NCBI GenBank assembly: GCA_016703535.1
Contig: JADJBV010000001.1
Coordinates: forward strand, 6,004,001-6,068,000
Length of the DNA: 64,000 nt
DNA from: Deltaproteobacteria bacterium
GTDB taxonomy: Bacteria; Myxococcota; Kuafuiibacteriia; Kuafuiibacteriales; Kuafuiibacteriaceae
Reading direction: 5' to 3'
The notes under the pieces are model-generated. The model saw only the letters and a list, made by a program, of their open reading frames with translations, was not told the origin of the DNA and searched no databases. The position numbers were made by a program, and so were the translations under genes. Positions 31,975 through 42,200 of the stretch are shown here, in pieces. Within the stretch, counting starts at the first letter, position 1. Each line of letters starts with the position of its first letter.

Positions 31975-34890
31975 TCACGGTACGCGCAAGATCCGGTCGC
32001 CGTCGACGAGCCAAAGCACGGTGCCCTCGGCGTGGACCACCGCCTGATCGGAGGCGACGTCGGTGTGGAGGCCGGTCGAACGTTGGCGGTGCCAGGTGCG
32101 GCCGCCTCGGCGATAGGTCAAGTCGCCTTCTTCATCCAGCCCAGCGATCCGGGTGGCGTCTCCGAAGCCGGTGGCGATCTGGGGTGCGCCGGCTGCGCCT
32201 TGCAACCAAACTTGCAGAGTGCCGAGGGCGTCGGGGCGGGTGTAGGCCAGGTAGTCTCCGGCGGCGGCGAGGTCTTGGGGGCCGGGCCCGCTCGAGCCCC
32301 AGGCGCTGCTGGGCCCGGCGATGGTCGTGACCTGAGCCCCGTCGTGACGCCGGATCGACCAGCTATTGCCGCTGCCTTCACGCCAGATCGCCTGGGTGGG
32401 TGTGCCGCGGAGGTAGGGGTTGGCGGGCACGGTCCAGCTGGTGATCACCGTGTCGGCGCCGCCGGGGACGTAGCGGTGGAGCTCGCCCGCGCTGGTGCCG
32501 AACCAAACCGCGCCGGCGCTGGAGAGGAAGGTCTGGGCGGCGATCGAGGTGTTGCCGAGATCCACCACGGTGTTCGGGCCCAACTCCCGGAGCAGGAGTT
32601 GTCCCGAGCGGCTGAGGGCCCACGGGCTCTGGACCTGGAGGCCACTGCCCACCCACTGGAGTTGGGTGGCGCCGGCGTCCCAGTAAAAGAGCGCGCTCCC
32701 TGGGTTGTAGTCGAGGACCGCGCCGTCACCGTCGAGGAGCCGGGCGGTGCTGCACTCGGGCGGGTTGGCGCTGACGATGGTGATCGGGGACTCGACTCCG
32801 GTGCTCAGGTCCCGCGCCAGGAACTGCTCGTCACGCACGAACAACGCGCGCCGGCCGCGAACGTGGCAGATGGGACCTCCCAAGAAGTAAGTGTTGGTGG
32901 AGGCGGGGTTGCTCTCGATGTGGACCGGGATCTGCTGGCGCGTGGTCAGGCCACGAGCGTCGGTGCCGTCGATGGTCACGATCTGCAACGAATGATCGAA
33001 GGCCGAGACGTCGAGGGTGGTGTTCAGCAGGTCGGTGCCCTGGAGCGTCAAGGGGCCGATCCGCACGGTGATCGGACACGGGCCACCGTCTTCGGTGCAG
33101 CTGACTCGAAGCGAAAGGCTGGTGCTGCTGAGCTGGTAGGGCACCGGGCTCACCACCGACAACACCGGCGCGCGATCGACGTAGAGGATGCGATCGTCGC
33201 AGGTCTGGTTGCCCAACACGTCTTCGACTCGGACTTGGAGCTGGTGAGGCCCGTAGCTCAGGCCGGTCAAGTCGACGGTGCCGCTGGGACCGCTGAGCAC
33301 CGGCGCGCCATCCAGGGTCCACTCGATCGCCTGCACCGAAAAATTGCTGTCGATGGTGACCGCCACCGGCTGCTGATCGCCGAGGTTGCGCACCCGAGTG
33401 GCCCGAGGTTCGGTGATGTCGAGGCGGACCTCGGCGTTAGGGACGGCGCAGGTCGGGTTGGGGAGGGGCCGCGGACCGTAGCGACCCGAGCCCAGTTGTC
33501 CGCCGTAGATGATGATCTCCTCGCCGGTCCAGGCGACAGCGCGCTGCGAATATTGGGTCAGGGCCGGCCAGAAGCGGTTGTTGGCCTGGATCGAGCGCCA
33601 GGTGTCGGTGTCGGGATCGTAGTGGCCGCCGCCGGTGTCATCGAGGACCACCACCTCACTCCCGGTCCAGACCACGGCAGGGGACGTGCCGGTCGGGGCG
33701 CCCACCAAAGAGATCGGGGTCCAGGAATCGGAGATCACGTCATAGCGGGCGCCCAAGGTGCCGTCCCAGAAGAAAGCCTCGGCGCCGATCGCGACCGCGG
33801 CGGGGAACGACGCGAAGTTGACCGGTGGCGGAGTGATCGGGGTCCACAGATCGGCGACTGGGTCGTAGACCAGCGCCAAGGTTGGGCTCGCGTAGTAGAG
33901 CACTCGATCTCCGAGGCCGAGCAGAAGATCCGGCGCGGCGAAGAGAGGGAAGCCCACCCGGGTGGCCGGGCTCCAGGTCAGGCTGGCGCCGTCGAGCCGC
34001 ATCCAGTCCTGAAACTGAGGCGCCGTCGGGTGGTCCACCTTCGCAAGGTATCCGCCCGAGTGGAGGGCGACGGCCTGCACCGAATAGGGCCCGGAGACGT
34101 CGGTGAAGGCGTCGGTCACCGGATCCCACAAAAATAGCTCGAACACCGGATCGGCCAAGAGGCCACAGTCGAGCCCGCCGCCGCCCAGGAGCCGGGTCCC
34201 GTCCCAGGCCAACACGCCGCCCTGGATCAGCGAGTGACCGGGCGCGTTGCTGTAGCGGTCATCATAGGCGTCATAGCTGAGGTTGCTGCCAAGGCACTGG
34301 GGGGCTCGTCCGCCCAAGATGAAGAGGTGACCATCGTAGCCTTCGACCCGATGCCCGAACATGCGCTGGGGCCCGGTCGAGTGCCGGCTCCAGCTCCAGT
34401 CCAGATTCAGGGTCGGCGTGCCCGCGTCGTTCGGCCCGGCGTCGGCGCCCGCGTCGATCCCCAGGTCCACGCCGCTGTCTGCGCCCGAATCGGGCGGGGT
34501 CCCGGTGTCGAGGAGTCCACCATCGTCGGCGACACCCGTGTCCTCGGGCCCGGTGTCCGCGGAGCCGGTATCCTTGGGTCCCGTGTCTTCTCCCCCGTCC
34601 GCCCCGAGGTCCTCGGGATCGGCGTCAGGGCCACCGTCGGGGCCGAGATCTCCTGGTTCTGCATCAGGGCCACCGTCGGGCCCGAGATCCGTGGGTTCGG
34701 CGTCAGGGCTGGCATCCGGTCCGAGGTCCAGCGGCTGGGCGTCCAATCCGCCGTCGATCCCCAAGTCGAGGGAGGCGTCGGAGCCGAGATCGACCGGGCC
34801 GGCATCGGCGCCCGTGTCCTCCTCCGATCCCCCGCCGCAGGCGACCGCCCCTAAAAAAGCCAGGAGAAAGGCCAGGCGTGAAAAACCCAT
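31975..34890 (-). CDS. Kelch-like lipoprotein with Asp/Gly/Pro-rich stalk
   Basis: 971 residues. A lipoprotein signal (MGFSRLAFLLAFLGAVAC) is followed by a ~130-residue stalk built from imperfect repeats of about 12 residues around DLGPDGGPDAEP, changing to DTG-rich units. Then comes a beta-propeller-like region (GHLFILGGRAP, WDGTRLLGGGG, EEIIIYGGQLGSGRYGP), an Ig-like segment (VAVTIDSNFSVQAIEWTLDG) and a second set of short propeller-like blades to the C-terminus (TRIAGLDEEGDLTYRRGG). It is probably outer-membrane anchored and exposed. A GTG at 34908 is an alternative start; the ATG at 34890 places the charged n-region correctly. Function not assigned. Confidence 0.75.
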   Translation of the reverse strand: MGFSRLAFLLAFLGAVACGGGSEEDTGADAGPVDLGSDASLDLGIDGGLDAQPLDLGPDASPDAEPTDLGPDGGPDAEPGDLGPDGGPDADPEDLGADGGEDTGPKDTGSADTGPEDTGVADDGGLLDTGTPPDSGADSGVDLGIDAGADAGPNDAGTPTLNLDWSWSRHSTGPQRMFGHRVEGYDGHLFILGGRAPQCLGSNLSYDAYDDRYSNAPGHSLIQGGVLAWDGTRLLGGGGLDCGLLADPVFELFLWDPVTDAFTDVSGPYSVQAVALHSGGYLAKVDHPTAPQFQDWMRLDGASLTWSPATRVGFPLFAAPDLLLGLGDRVLYYASPTLALVYDPVADLWTPITPPPVNFASFPAAVAIGAEAFFWDGTLGARYDVISDSWTPISLVGAPTGTSPAVVWTGSEVVVLDDTGGGHYDPDTDTWRSIQANNRFWPALTQYSQRAVAWTGEEIIIYGGQLGSGRYGPRPLPNPTCAVPNAEVRLDITEPRATRVRNLGDQQPVAVTIDSNFSVQAIEWTLDGAPVLSGPSGTVDLTGLSYGPHQLQVRVEDVLGNQTCDDRILYVDRAPVLSVVSPVPYQLSSTSLSLRVSCTEDGGPCPITVRIGPLTLQGTDLLNTTLDVSAFDHSLQIVTIDGTDARGLTTRQQIPVHIESNPASTNTYFLGGPICHVRGRRALFVRDEQFLARDLSTGVESPITIVSANPPECSTARLLDGDGAVLDYNPGSALFYWDAGATQLQWVGSGLQVQSPWALSRSGQLLLRELGPNTVVDLGNTSIAAQTFLSSAGAVWFGTSAGELHRYVPGGADTVITSWTVPANPYLRGTPTQAIWREGSGNSWSIRRHDGAQVTTIAGPSSAWGSSGPGPQDLAAAGDYLAYTRPDALGTLQVWLQGAAGAPQIATGFGDATRIAGLDEEGDLTYRRGGRTWHRQRSTGLHTDVASDQAVVHAEGTVLWLVDGDRILRVP

Positions 34891-35073
34891 AGCCTTCTTG
34901 AGTGCCACTGGATGGCGGCCAAATTCATGGCCGGCTCGAACTATCTCGTAACTTAGGGCCCGTTCTGGAGTTTATTGAGCGACTTCGGACGATGAGGCCG
35001 CCGCTTGGCGAGCTTACCGATAAGGCATGGATGGAGGCGACCCCGATCGGTCTGGTGGTCGCGCGGCGAACGC
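34891..35073. other. Intergenic region
   Basis: About 180 bp between two minus-strand lipoprotein genes. I see no clear terminator or promoter; a short AT-richer stretch near 34940-34975 could hold a promoter for the kelch-like gene. Confidence 0.3.
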
Positions 35074-36612
35074 TCAGAGGGCGCCGCAGATCTGAGTTCC
35101 GACGGTGCCGTCGACCTGGATCTGCTGATCGGGCCAGACCAGCTGGGCCGCGTTCCACAACTCACCGTCGGTGGTCATGGGACGGGTCAACTCGGCCGCC
35201 AAGAGGCCAAAGACATAGATCCGGAGCGTGGCGTTGGAGGTGGTGGTGGGCCACGAGGAGATGCCGCTGTTGCTCGAATAGTAGTGGACGCCGATGGTGT
35301 AGCGGCCGGTGGGGATGAAGCGGTTGACGCCATCGCCGTCGATGTTGATGTTTTCGGGGCCGAAGCCGGTCTGATCGTCGACGTCGAGGCGGGGGTTGGC
35401 GCCGGGGGTGGACGGGAACCAGTTGGGCGTGCGGCCACAGTCTCGGTAGTGCACGTCGGTGCTGCAGTCGCAGAAGGTGCCGCCTTCGTTGATCAGGTGC
35501 AGATCCAGATCCGAGTCTGGGTGATCCCAGGTGAGTTCGATGCGGACCGCGTTGGTCGGCAGGGCCTCGATGACCACCGTCTTGGGTTCACTCTCCAGGC
35601 CGAGTCCGTCGGTGACGATCAACTCCACCTCATAGGTGCCGGTGAGATCGGCCCAAAACGAGGGCGTGGTGGTGTTGGCCCGCTCGAGCACGGTGGTCGA
35701 GCCGCCGGGCCGGGTGCGAAGGGTCCAGCGGAAGCGCAGCGGATCGTCGGGCGGGACGTCTTGGTCTTTGCTCTTGCTGCCGTCCAAGGTGACCCGGCTC
35801 CAGGGCTCCACCGTCTGGGCTTCACCGGGGTCGGCGATCGGCGGCAGGTTGGCCAAGGAGTCGAGGGGGATCTGCACCACGCCGGGGCGCTCGGGCACGT
35901 TCTTCAGCTCGAGCACGTTGGTCTCGATCAGGATGCGAGCGCTCACGGTGCCGGTGGCCGAGGCCGGCAGCTCGGCCCGCAGGCTGACGCTGGCCTGGGC
36001 CCCGGGCTCCAAGCGGCCCGGACGTTCGGGGGTGGGGGTCGAGGTGGTGATCCGAAAGGGCGCGCCCGGCGGATCGATGGTGATCCGATCGATCAACAAG
36101 GTGTTGGTGCCGGTGGACCGGATGACAAAGGAGCTGACCGCGACCCCGCCCGCGGGCACGAAGCCAAAGTCGATGCGGGGGGGCGCGACCTCGATGTCGG
36201 GGCGGCGCAGGTCCGAGCCGCGGCCCTTGAGGAAGACCTTGCGGACCGGGGCCTTGGGATCGTTGCTGGCGACGGTGACGGTGCCGGTGGCGACGGCGAG
36301 GCGGACCGCCCGAAAGCGGACCTGCACCGGCACGGTCGCGAAGGCCAACACTTCGGCGGGGGCGTCGACCACCAAAAAGCAGCCGTCGCAGTCATCCACG
36401 ACCTGGATCTGGGAGACATCGACCGGGACCTGCTCCAGGTTCTTGAGGGTCAGGGGGAGCTCGGCCTGTTGGGTCAGCTCGACCACCCCAAAATCGAGGG
36501 ATTCAGGAGAGACCTGCAGCACCGGGTTGACGGTGCTGACGATCGGGTCTTCGCAGCCCAGTAAGACGAGGGCCAACCCCGCCGCCTGGGCGCCAAAGCG
36601 GCGGACGGTCAC
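35074..36612 (-). CDS. Lipoprotein with ASH-like, PKD-like and DUF2135-like domains
   Basis: 512 residues from a GTG at 36612. Lipobox GLALVLLGC. Two ASH/choice-of-anchor-D-type beta domains follow (LDFGVVELTQQAELPLTLKN, then IDFGFVPAGGVAVSSFVIRS), then a PKD-like domain (PPIADPGEAQTVEPWSRVTL, TLDGSKSKD). The C-terminal domain has the pattern of DUF2135/YfaP proteins (IELTWDHPDSDLDLHLINEG, then PTGRYTIGVHYYS) with several Cys. It is probably outer-membrane anchored. It lies 27 bp downstream of the giant polyprotein ORF on the same strand, so it is probably co-transcribed and may act in the same surface assembly. No enzymatic motif. Confidence 0.75.
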   Translation of the reverse strand: MTVRRFGAQAAGLALVLLGCEDPIVSTVNPVLQVSPESLDFGVVELTQQAELPLTLKNLEQVPVDVSQIQVVDDCDGCFLVVDAPAEVLAFATVPVQVRFRAVRLAVATGTVTVASNDPKAPVRKVFLKGRGSDLRRPDIEVAPPRIDFGFVPAGGVAVSSFVIRSTGTNTLLIDRITIDPPGAPFRITTSTPTPERPGRLEPGAQASVSLRAELPASATGTVSARILIETNVLELKNVPERPGVVQIPLDSLANLPPIADPGEAQTVEPWSRVTLDGSKSKDQDVPPDDPLRFRWTLRTRPGGSTTVLERANTTTPSFWADLTGTYEVELIVTDGLGLESEPKTVVIEALPTNAVRIELTWDHPDSDLDLHLINEGGTFCDCSTDVHYRDCGRTPNWFPSTPGANPRLDVDDQTGFGPENINIDGDGVNRFIPTGRYTIGVHYYSSNSGISSWPTTTSNATLRIYVFGLLAAELTRPMTTDGELWNAAQLVWPDQQIQVDGTVGTQICGAL

Positions 36613-36639
36613 AAAGGGAGTCTACTCCCGAGCCCAGGC

Positions 36640-39297
36640 CTAAGGCCGCGAAAAAATCCGCCGGCGGCCCATCAGCAAGCCAAAGAGGCCAAGGAGCGCC
36701 CAAGCCGAAGTCCGCCCGGACGAGCGGGTCCCGCGGCAGGTGCAGCCCCCCTCCTCTTCCAGGACCGGCGGCGGCGCCGGGATCGGGTTGACCAGCAGGG
36801 TCACCGGGAGTTCGGCCCGCCGACCATCGTTGTCCAGCAAGGTCACCAAGAGCGAAACGGCGCCGGGCTCCTCGGGGGTGCCCCGGAAGACCAAGGACTG
36901 GGCGTCGGCTCCACCCGACTCCACCACCTCGTAGGTGAGGCCTCGGGGCAAGGGGGGCCCGACCACTCGCCAGGTGAAAGGCGCCCGACCTTGGCGGGCC
37001 TCCAGGGTCGCGGTGTAGGCCTGACCAACGGTCGCCGCCGAAAGGCTGGAGGGCGTGATGCCAAAACCGGCGTCGGCGTCGATCTGCAGGCGGAAGCCCG
37101 CGGTGTCCCGCGCGCCGTCGTTGCCGGACTCGGCCGCCGCGACCGAAAATGCCCATGAACCGGTGCGCTGGGGGATGCCGACCAATCGCCCTTCGGTGGT
37201 CAAGGTCAACCCCGGCGGCAAGGGACCGTCGGAGGTGAACGAAACGGTGGTGGTTTGGCTGCGACCGACCACGGTCAAGAGCTGGTTGTAGTCCTCACCG
37301 AGACGGCCGTTGGGGAGATCGACGGCGACGATGGTCAGCCGGCCGGGCTCCGCCAAAGTGAGCCGCAAGGTCCGGGACCGAGTGTTGGTGCCGTCGGTCG
37401 CCGAAACGGCCAGCTCGTAGTCTCCAGATTGGGTGGGGATGCCGCTGAGCAGGCCATCACTGGCCAAGGTCAAGCCGGCGGGGGCCGGTGAATTCAGGGT
37501 CCAGGTGACAGGGCCAGCGCCGCCGATGGCGATCAGCCGCTGCAACTGCTCAGGCGACGTGCCGGGCCCGGCCGGCGGATACGACGCGCCGATGATCCCC
37601 GGCAGAAGTTGGCGAGTCACGATGGTCAGGCCACCGTCGATCTCGGCGACCAGGAGCTCGAAGGTCGCGCGGAAGGTGCCGCCGGCGCTGGCGACCTCGA
37701 ACTCCAAGGTGTGGGTCCCGGCCGCGGTCGGGCGGCCCCGCAGTTCGCCGGTCGAGGTCAAGAAGGTCATCCCGGTCGGCAGGGTGCCGGTGGCCAACCG
37801 CCAGGTGTACACGCCGTCGCCGCCCGAACCTTGGAGGTACAGGCTGTAGTCCTGGCCCACGTACGCGGGAGGGAGGGAGGTGGTGGCGATGCCCAAACCT
37901 CCGGCGGTGACCGCCAGCGAAGTCGCGGCGACGCCGGTGTTGTTGACCTCGACCAACTCGGTGACCGCGTTGTCGGGGTCGATGATCGCGCCGAAGTAAT
38001 AACGCCCCGCCACCAAATCGGTGGGAAGATCCACCTGGACGGTCGCGGTGGTCGTCGAGAGGAGGGGCAGATCGACGTTGCCTTGATCGAGCTCCAGGTC
38101 GTCGGTGCTGATCACGGTGTTGCGGGAGAGGTAGAGCTTCCAGTCCGCCGAACCCGCCAAGTTCCCGGCGTTGTTGAGGTCGAGATATACGCTGACCCGC
38201 CCGCCCGGGTTGGCCGTGGCAGGCGTGGAGTTGATGCTCGTGACCCGAAAATCGGGCAGGGGGCTGCCGATCCGGAACTCATCGCGACCGAACACCACGT
38301 TGTTGCTTTCGTTCGGTTCGCTGACCTGGTTGGTGCTGTCGGCCACCAAGGCCAAGCGGTAGGCGCCGTCGGGGGTGCCGAGGGGCACCGAAGGGGTCGC
38401 GGTCGTCACCAGCTCCTGATAGGGCGCGAGGGTGATCGGCTCCGAAGTGTAGATCGGGTGGTTGGGGGTGGTCTCGCCGCTGGCCATCAGGTGCACGGTG
38501 TAGACGAAGGGCCCGATCGGGTTGGCGTGGGGTGAGGCCAAGGTCACCGGCGCCGAAAAGGGAACGCCCGCGTAGACGTCGACGGGTGCGCCGATGGCCA
38601 CCGCGATCACGTCGGTGCCGCCGTCCTGCTGGACCCGAATGAAGGTGTTGGCCAACGCCGTGAGTTCGGTCCCGTCGCAGTCGTTGACCGTACAAGGGCG
38701 CAGGTTTCCGCCGGCCGTTCCCTCGTCCTGGTAGCCGATCGAGGCCGACCACAAGTTGGGATCGGTCATGTTGAGGGGGGCGCCGTAGTGGATCTCGAAG
38801 CGGGCCGCTTGGCCCTCGAAGAGCCAGACCTGCACCTGAGGGAGGCCGCCTGAGGCATCGCCCAGGTTGAAGCCGTTGCTGTATTGGATGATCACCACCC
38901 GGTCGGGCGCCGTGCCCTCGATGAACCACTCGACGCTGGTGTTCTCCCAGTCATCCCAGAAGAAGGCGATCATGTTGTCGGGGGCTGAGGTGTCGGGGAA
39001 CGACAGGTTGTCGTAGCGGCCGGCGTCGGTGCTGAAGGTGACGTAGCCGTTGGTGCTGGCGTTGATGCTGTTGAAGTTCTGGTCGAAGAACCGGAACGGG
39101 AACGGCAAGGCGATGTTGACCGAGTCGTCGTCGTCGGTGGGAAAGGTCAGGGTCGTGCCGCCGGTGCGGGGCTGATAGGTCTGGCTGCCGGTGGAGACCT
39201 GATAGGTCCCGCTTTGGGCCAGGGCGTCCACCGGGAGCAACAGCGCCAGGGCGAAAGGCACCACCTTGGCGGTTCTGCGGCGACGCAGCCACCACAA
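36640..39297 (-). other. Polyprotein unit B2 (short type)
   Basis: Residues 3115-3999. N-terminal beta domain (LPFPFRFFDQNFNSINASTN), two CARDB domains, four putative-Ig repeats with the B-type insertion (GGADAQSLVFRG), a Pro/Glu linker and the final MYXO-CTERM tail GGCTCRGT, helix, GRRRIFSRP, then the only stop codon of the whole array. Confidence 0.8.
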
Positions 39298-42200
39298 CAG
39301 GGCGAGGCCGCCGGCTAGCCCGAACCCACTCCGCGGCGCCTGGGCCCCGGTGCGACAGCTGCAACCATCGTCGTTGAACGGCTGCTCGAGGACCTGCTCC
39401 GGAGCTTGGACCACCACGCCGAAGGCCCGGACGTCGAACTGGCCGGCCCCGTCCACGGCCAAAACCGTGAAGGAGTAGATGCCGGCCGCGGTGGGGGTGC
39501 CGTTGAGCGAACCGTCCGCAGACAAAGAGAGGCCCGGCGGGAGTTGGCCGCCGATCTGGCTGAAGTTGATGGTCCCGCTGGTGCCGACGCTGACCGCCTT
39601 GAGGCGGACCGTGTTGTCGACCTCGTCGAGGTAGGGTTCGTTCAGGATCGCGACCGGCAGGCTGGTGGTCACGAAGGTGACGCCGTCGCCCTCTTCGATG
39701 GTGATCAAATACCGGTTGAGGTCGAAGTCGCTGCGGCTGTCGCTGACCCGGATGGTGAAGTCGAAGGTGCCGACCGCCTCCGGGATGCCGGTGATCCGCG
39801 CTTCTTCGAGGATCAAGCCCGGCGGCAAGTTGCCGGCGGCCAACTCGAACAGGAAAGGTGAAGCGCCGGTGGCTTGGGCGACCCGGAGTTCTTCGTCGTA
39901 GGCCTCGCCCAAACGACCATCGGGCAAGATGTCGTCGGCCAGGCGCACGGAGTTGCCACCGGTGACCACCCGGAGGACCAGGCGCTTCTCCGCAAAGACC
40001 CCGACGGCGTCGGCGACTCGGAAGGTGATGTTGGAGAGGCCCACTTCGGTCGGCGTGCCGCTCAGGCGGCCTTCGGCGTCGAAGGTGATCCCGCGGACCA
40101 AGGGATCGCCGGAGGTGCTCCAGCGATAGGGCGGGACTCCGCCAAAGGCCACCACCGGGAACTCGTAGGGCCGCCCCACGAAGCCGGGCAACAGGCTGGC
40201 CGAAGCCACCTCCAGCGGCAAAGTTTCGGAGGCGACCAACAGGGTGAAGGCCTTTTCGGACTGGGCGCTGCCGTCGGTGACCCGCACCACAAAGTTGAAG
40301 GGCCCTTCGGTCGTTGGCCGGCCGTGCAAGCGGCCGTTGTCCTCGAGGACCAGGCCCGGGGGCACCGTCGCGGTGGCGCTCCAGGTCAGCGGGCCCGCGC
40401 CGCCGGAGGCGCTCAGGATCACCTCGTAGGCCGCGTCGACGGTGGCCAAGGGCAAGCTCTGGGTCAGGATCTGGAGCTGGTTCGGTTGGATCACCACCCG
40501 CCCCGTCGAGGCCACCCGGTTGTTGTCTTCGTAGAGCTCCTCGACCGCTTGGAGGGGATCGAGAATATATCCAATATAATAGGAGCCCGGCAAGACGGTG
40601 GAAGGGATCCCGACCGCGTCGACGTCGGCGTCTTCGGTGCCGCCGCTCAGCGAAACCTGGCCCTGGCCCAAGTAGAGGTCGCTGGCCGGATCGATGTTGG
40701 CGTCGGTCGACAAATAGACCTCGTACCCGATCATGCCGGGCGCGTTGCCCAAGTTGGTGATGACCCGCTCGACCGTAAGCGTCTCGCCCGCGGCCCCGGT
40801 GGCCGGCAGCCGGATCCGAGTCGCAGAGAAGTCAGGCGCGGGATCGCGGACGATCACCGTCATGGTGGTGCGAGCGATGTTGTTGTTCGGGAACTGCTCC
40901 AGCACCGAACCCGTGGTGTTGAGGGCCAAGCCCAAATAGTAGGTGCCGGGTGCCAAGTTGGCCGGGGCCGTCGCGACCAACGCGATGTTTTCGGTGACGC
41001 CCGGGGCCAGGTCCACTGGACCCACGTCGGCCACCGACGGATCCGAGAAGATGTTGATCAGCTGGTTTTCGGACAAATAGAAGCCGTAGTAGAAGCCTCG
41101 CGCCGTCGCGCCGCCGACGTTGCGCATCTGACCCGTGACCGGGAAGGTTTCGCCCCGGAACACGAAGACCGCGGTGGTCCCTGCGGCGGTGGCGAACAGA
41201 TCCGGCCCGGTGAGTTCGCTGTTCATCGGGCTGACCGCGACGTTGTTGGTTTCGTTGGCCTCGGTGATGGCGCCGTTCGCGTCGACGACGGCCACCGTGT
41301 AGTAGTCGCCCGGCAAGATGTTGGGGATGGTCGCGTCGAGGGAGAGGGTGGTGCGGGGCAAGGCCGGGGCGGCGACGGTCGCCGTGCCGATCAAGGCGTC
41401 GTTGGCGTCAAAGACGTTGTCGCGCGAAAAATACAGGCGCACCAACACCGCGGGCTGGGCCGAGCCGAAGTTGAGGAGGGTCACCGGGACCTGCACCACT
41501 TCACCCGGTCCCGAGGCCGGCGGCGAATCGACCTCCACCGAAAGATCGGCGCCGATCAGGAAGTCGGTGCGGAAGGCGGCGGCGTTGTTGGTCTCGATGT
41601 CTTCGGTGACCACGTTGGCCGGATCGATGATCCCGCCGATGGTGTAGTAGCCCGGCGCGACCGACGGCACGACGAAGTTGAGGCTCTGGGTGGCCGCGGT
41701 CTGGGCGGCCAAGGCGGCGAAGTTCAAGGTACCGAGCAAGGTGTCGTTGCTGTCGATGGTCGCGTCGGTGGAGAAGTAGACCCGGACCGGGAAAGCGACG
41801 CCGCTGGGCATGAGGCCGATGTTGCGGGCCGTGACGTCGACCGAAACCGTCGTCCCCACTTCACCCCCGGTGGGCGCCAGGCCGCTGACCACCAACTCCG
41901 CGCCCAAAGGCCCGACGTATTCGAGGACCGTGTTGGCCAAGCTGGTGAGTTCGGTGAAGGTGCAGGTGTCGATGCCGCCACAAGGCAAGCCGGGCAGCCC
42001 CACCGTGCCGTCGGCGTTTTCGATCCCCAGGCTGCCATTGAAGGCGGAGTTGTTGGTGCCGGAGACGGCGGTGCCATAGTGGACCCGGATCGCGCCTGAA
42101 CCTTCACTGAGCCGGATCTGGAAGTTGGCGTTGCTGGTGCCGGACCCGCTCGGGTAGCGACGGATGCCCGACCACTGCACGACGAACTCGCGGTTGGGCG

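Noticed and set aside
32032..34137. Plus-strand open frame of about 700 residues opposite the kelch-like lipoprotein
   Set aside because: Same antisense pattern, no signal peptide or domain; the lipoprotein on the minus strand has both.
34441..34800. Possible CRISPR or DNA tandem-repeat array
   Set aside because: The repeats are in frame, about 12 codons long, imperfect and lie in the lipoprotein stalk; there are no spacers of CRISPR type.
39874..42099. Plus-strand open frame of about 740 residues inside the polyprotein
   Set aside because: Antisense shadow with His/Asp/Val-rich low-complexity translation; the polyprotein frame has clear CARDB domains there.
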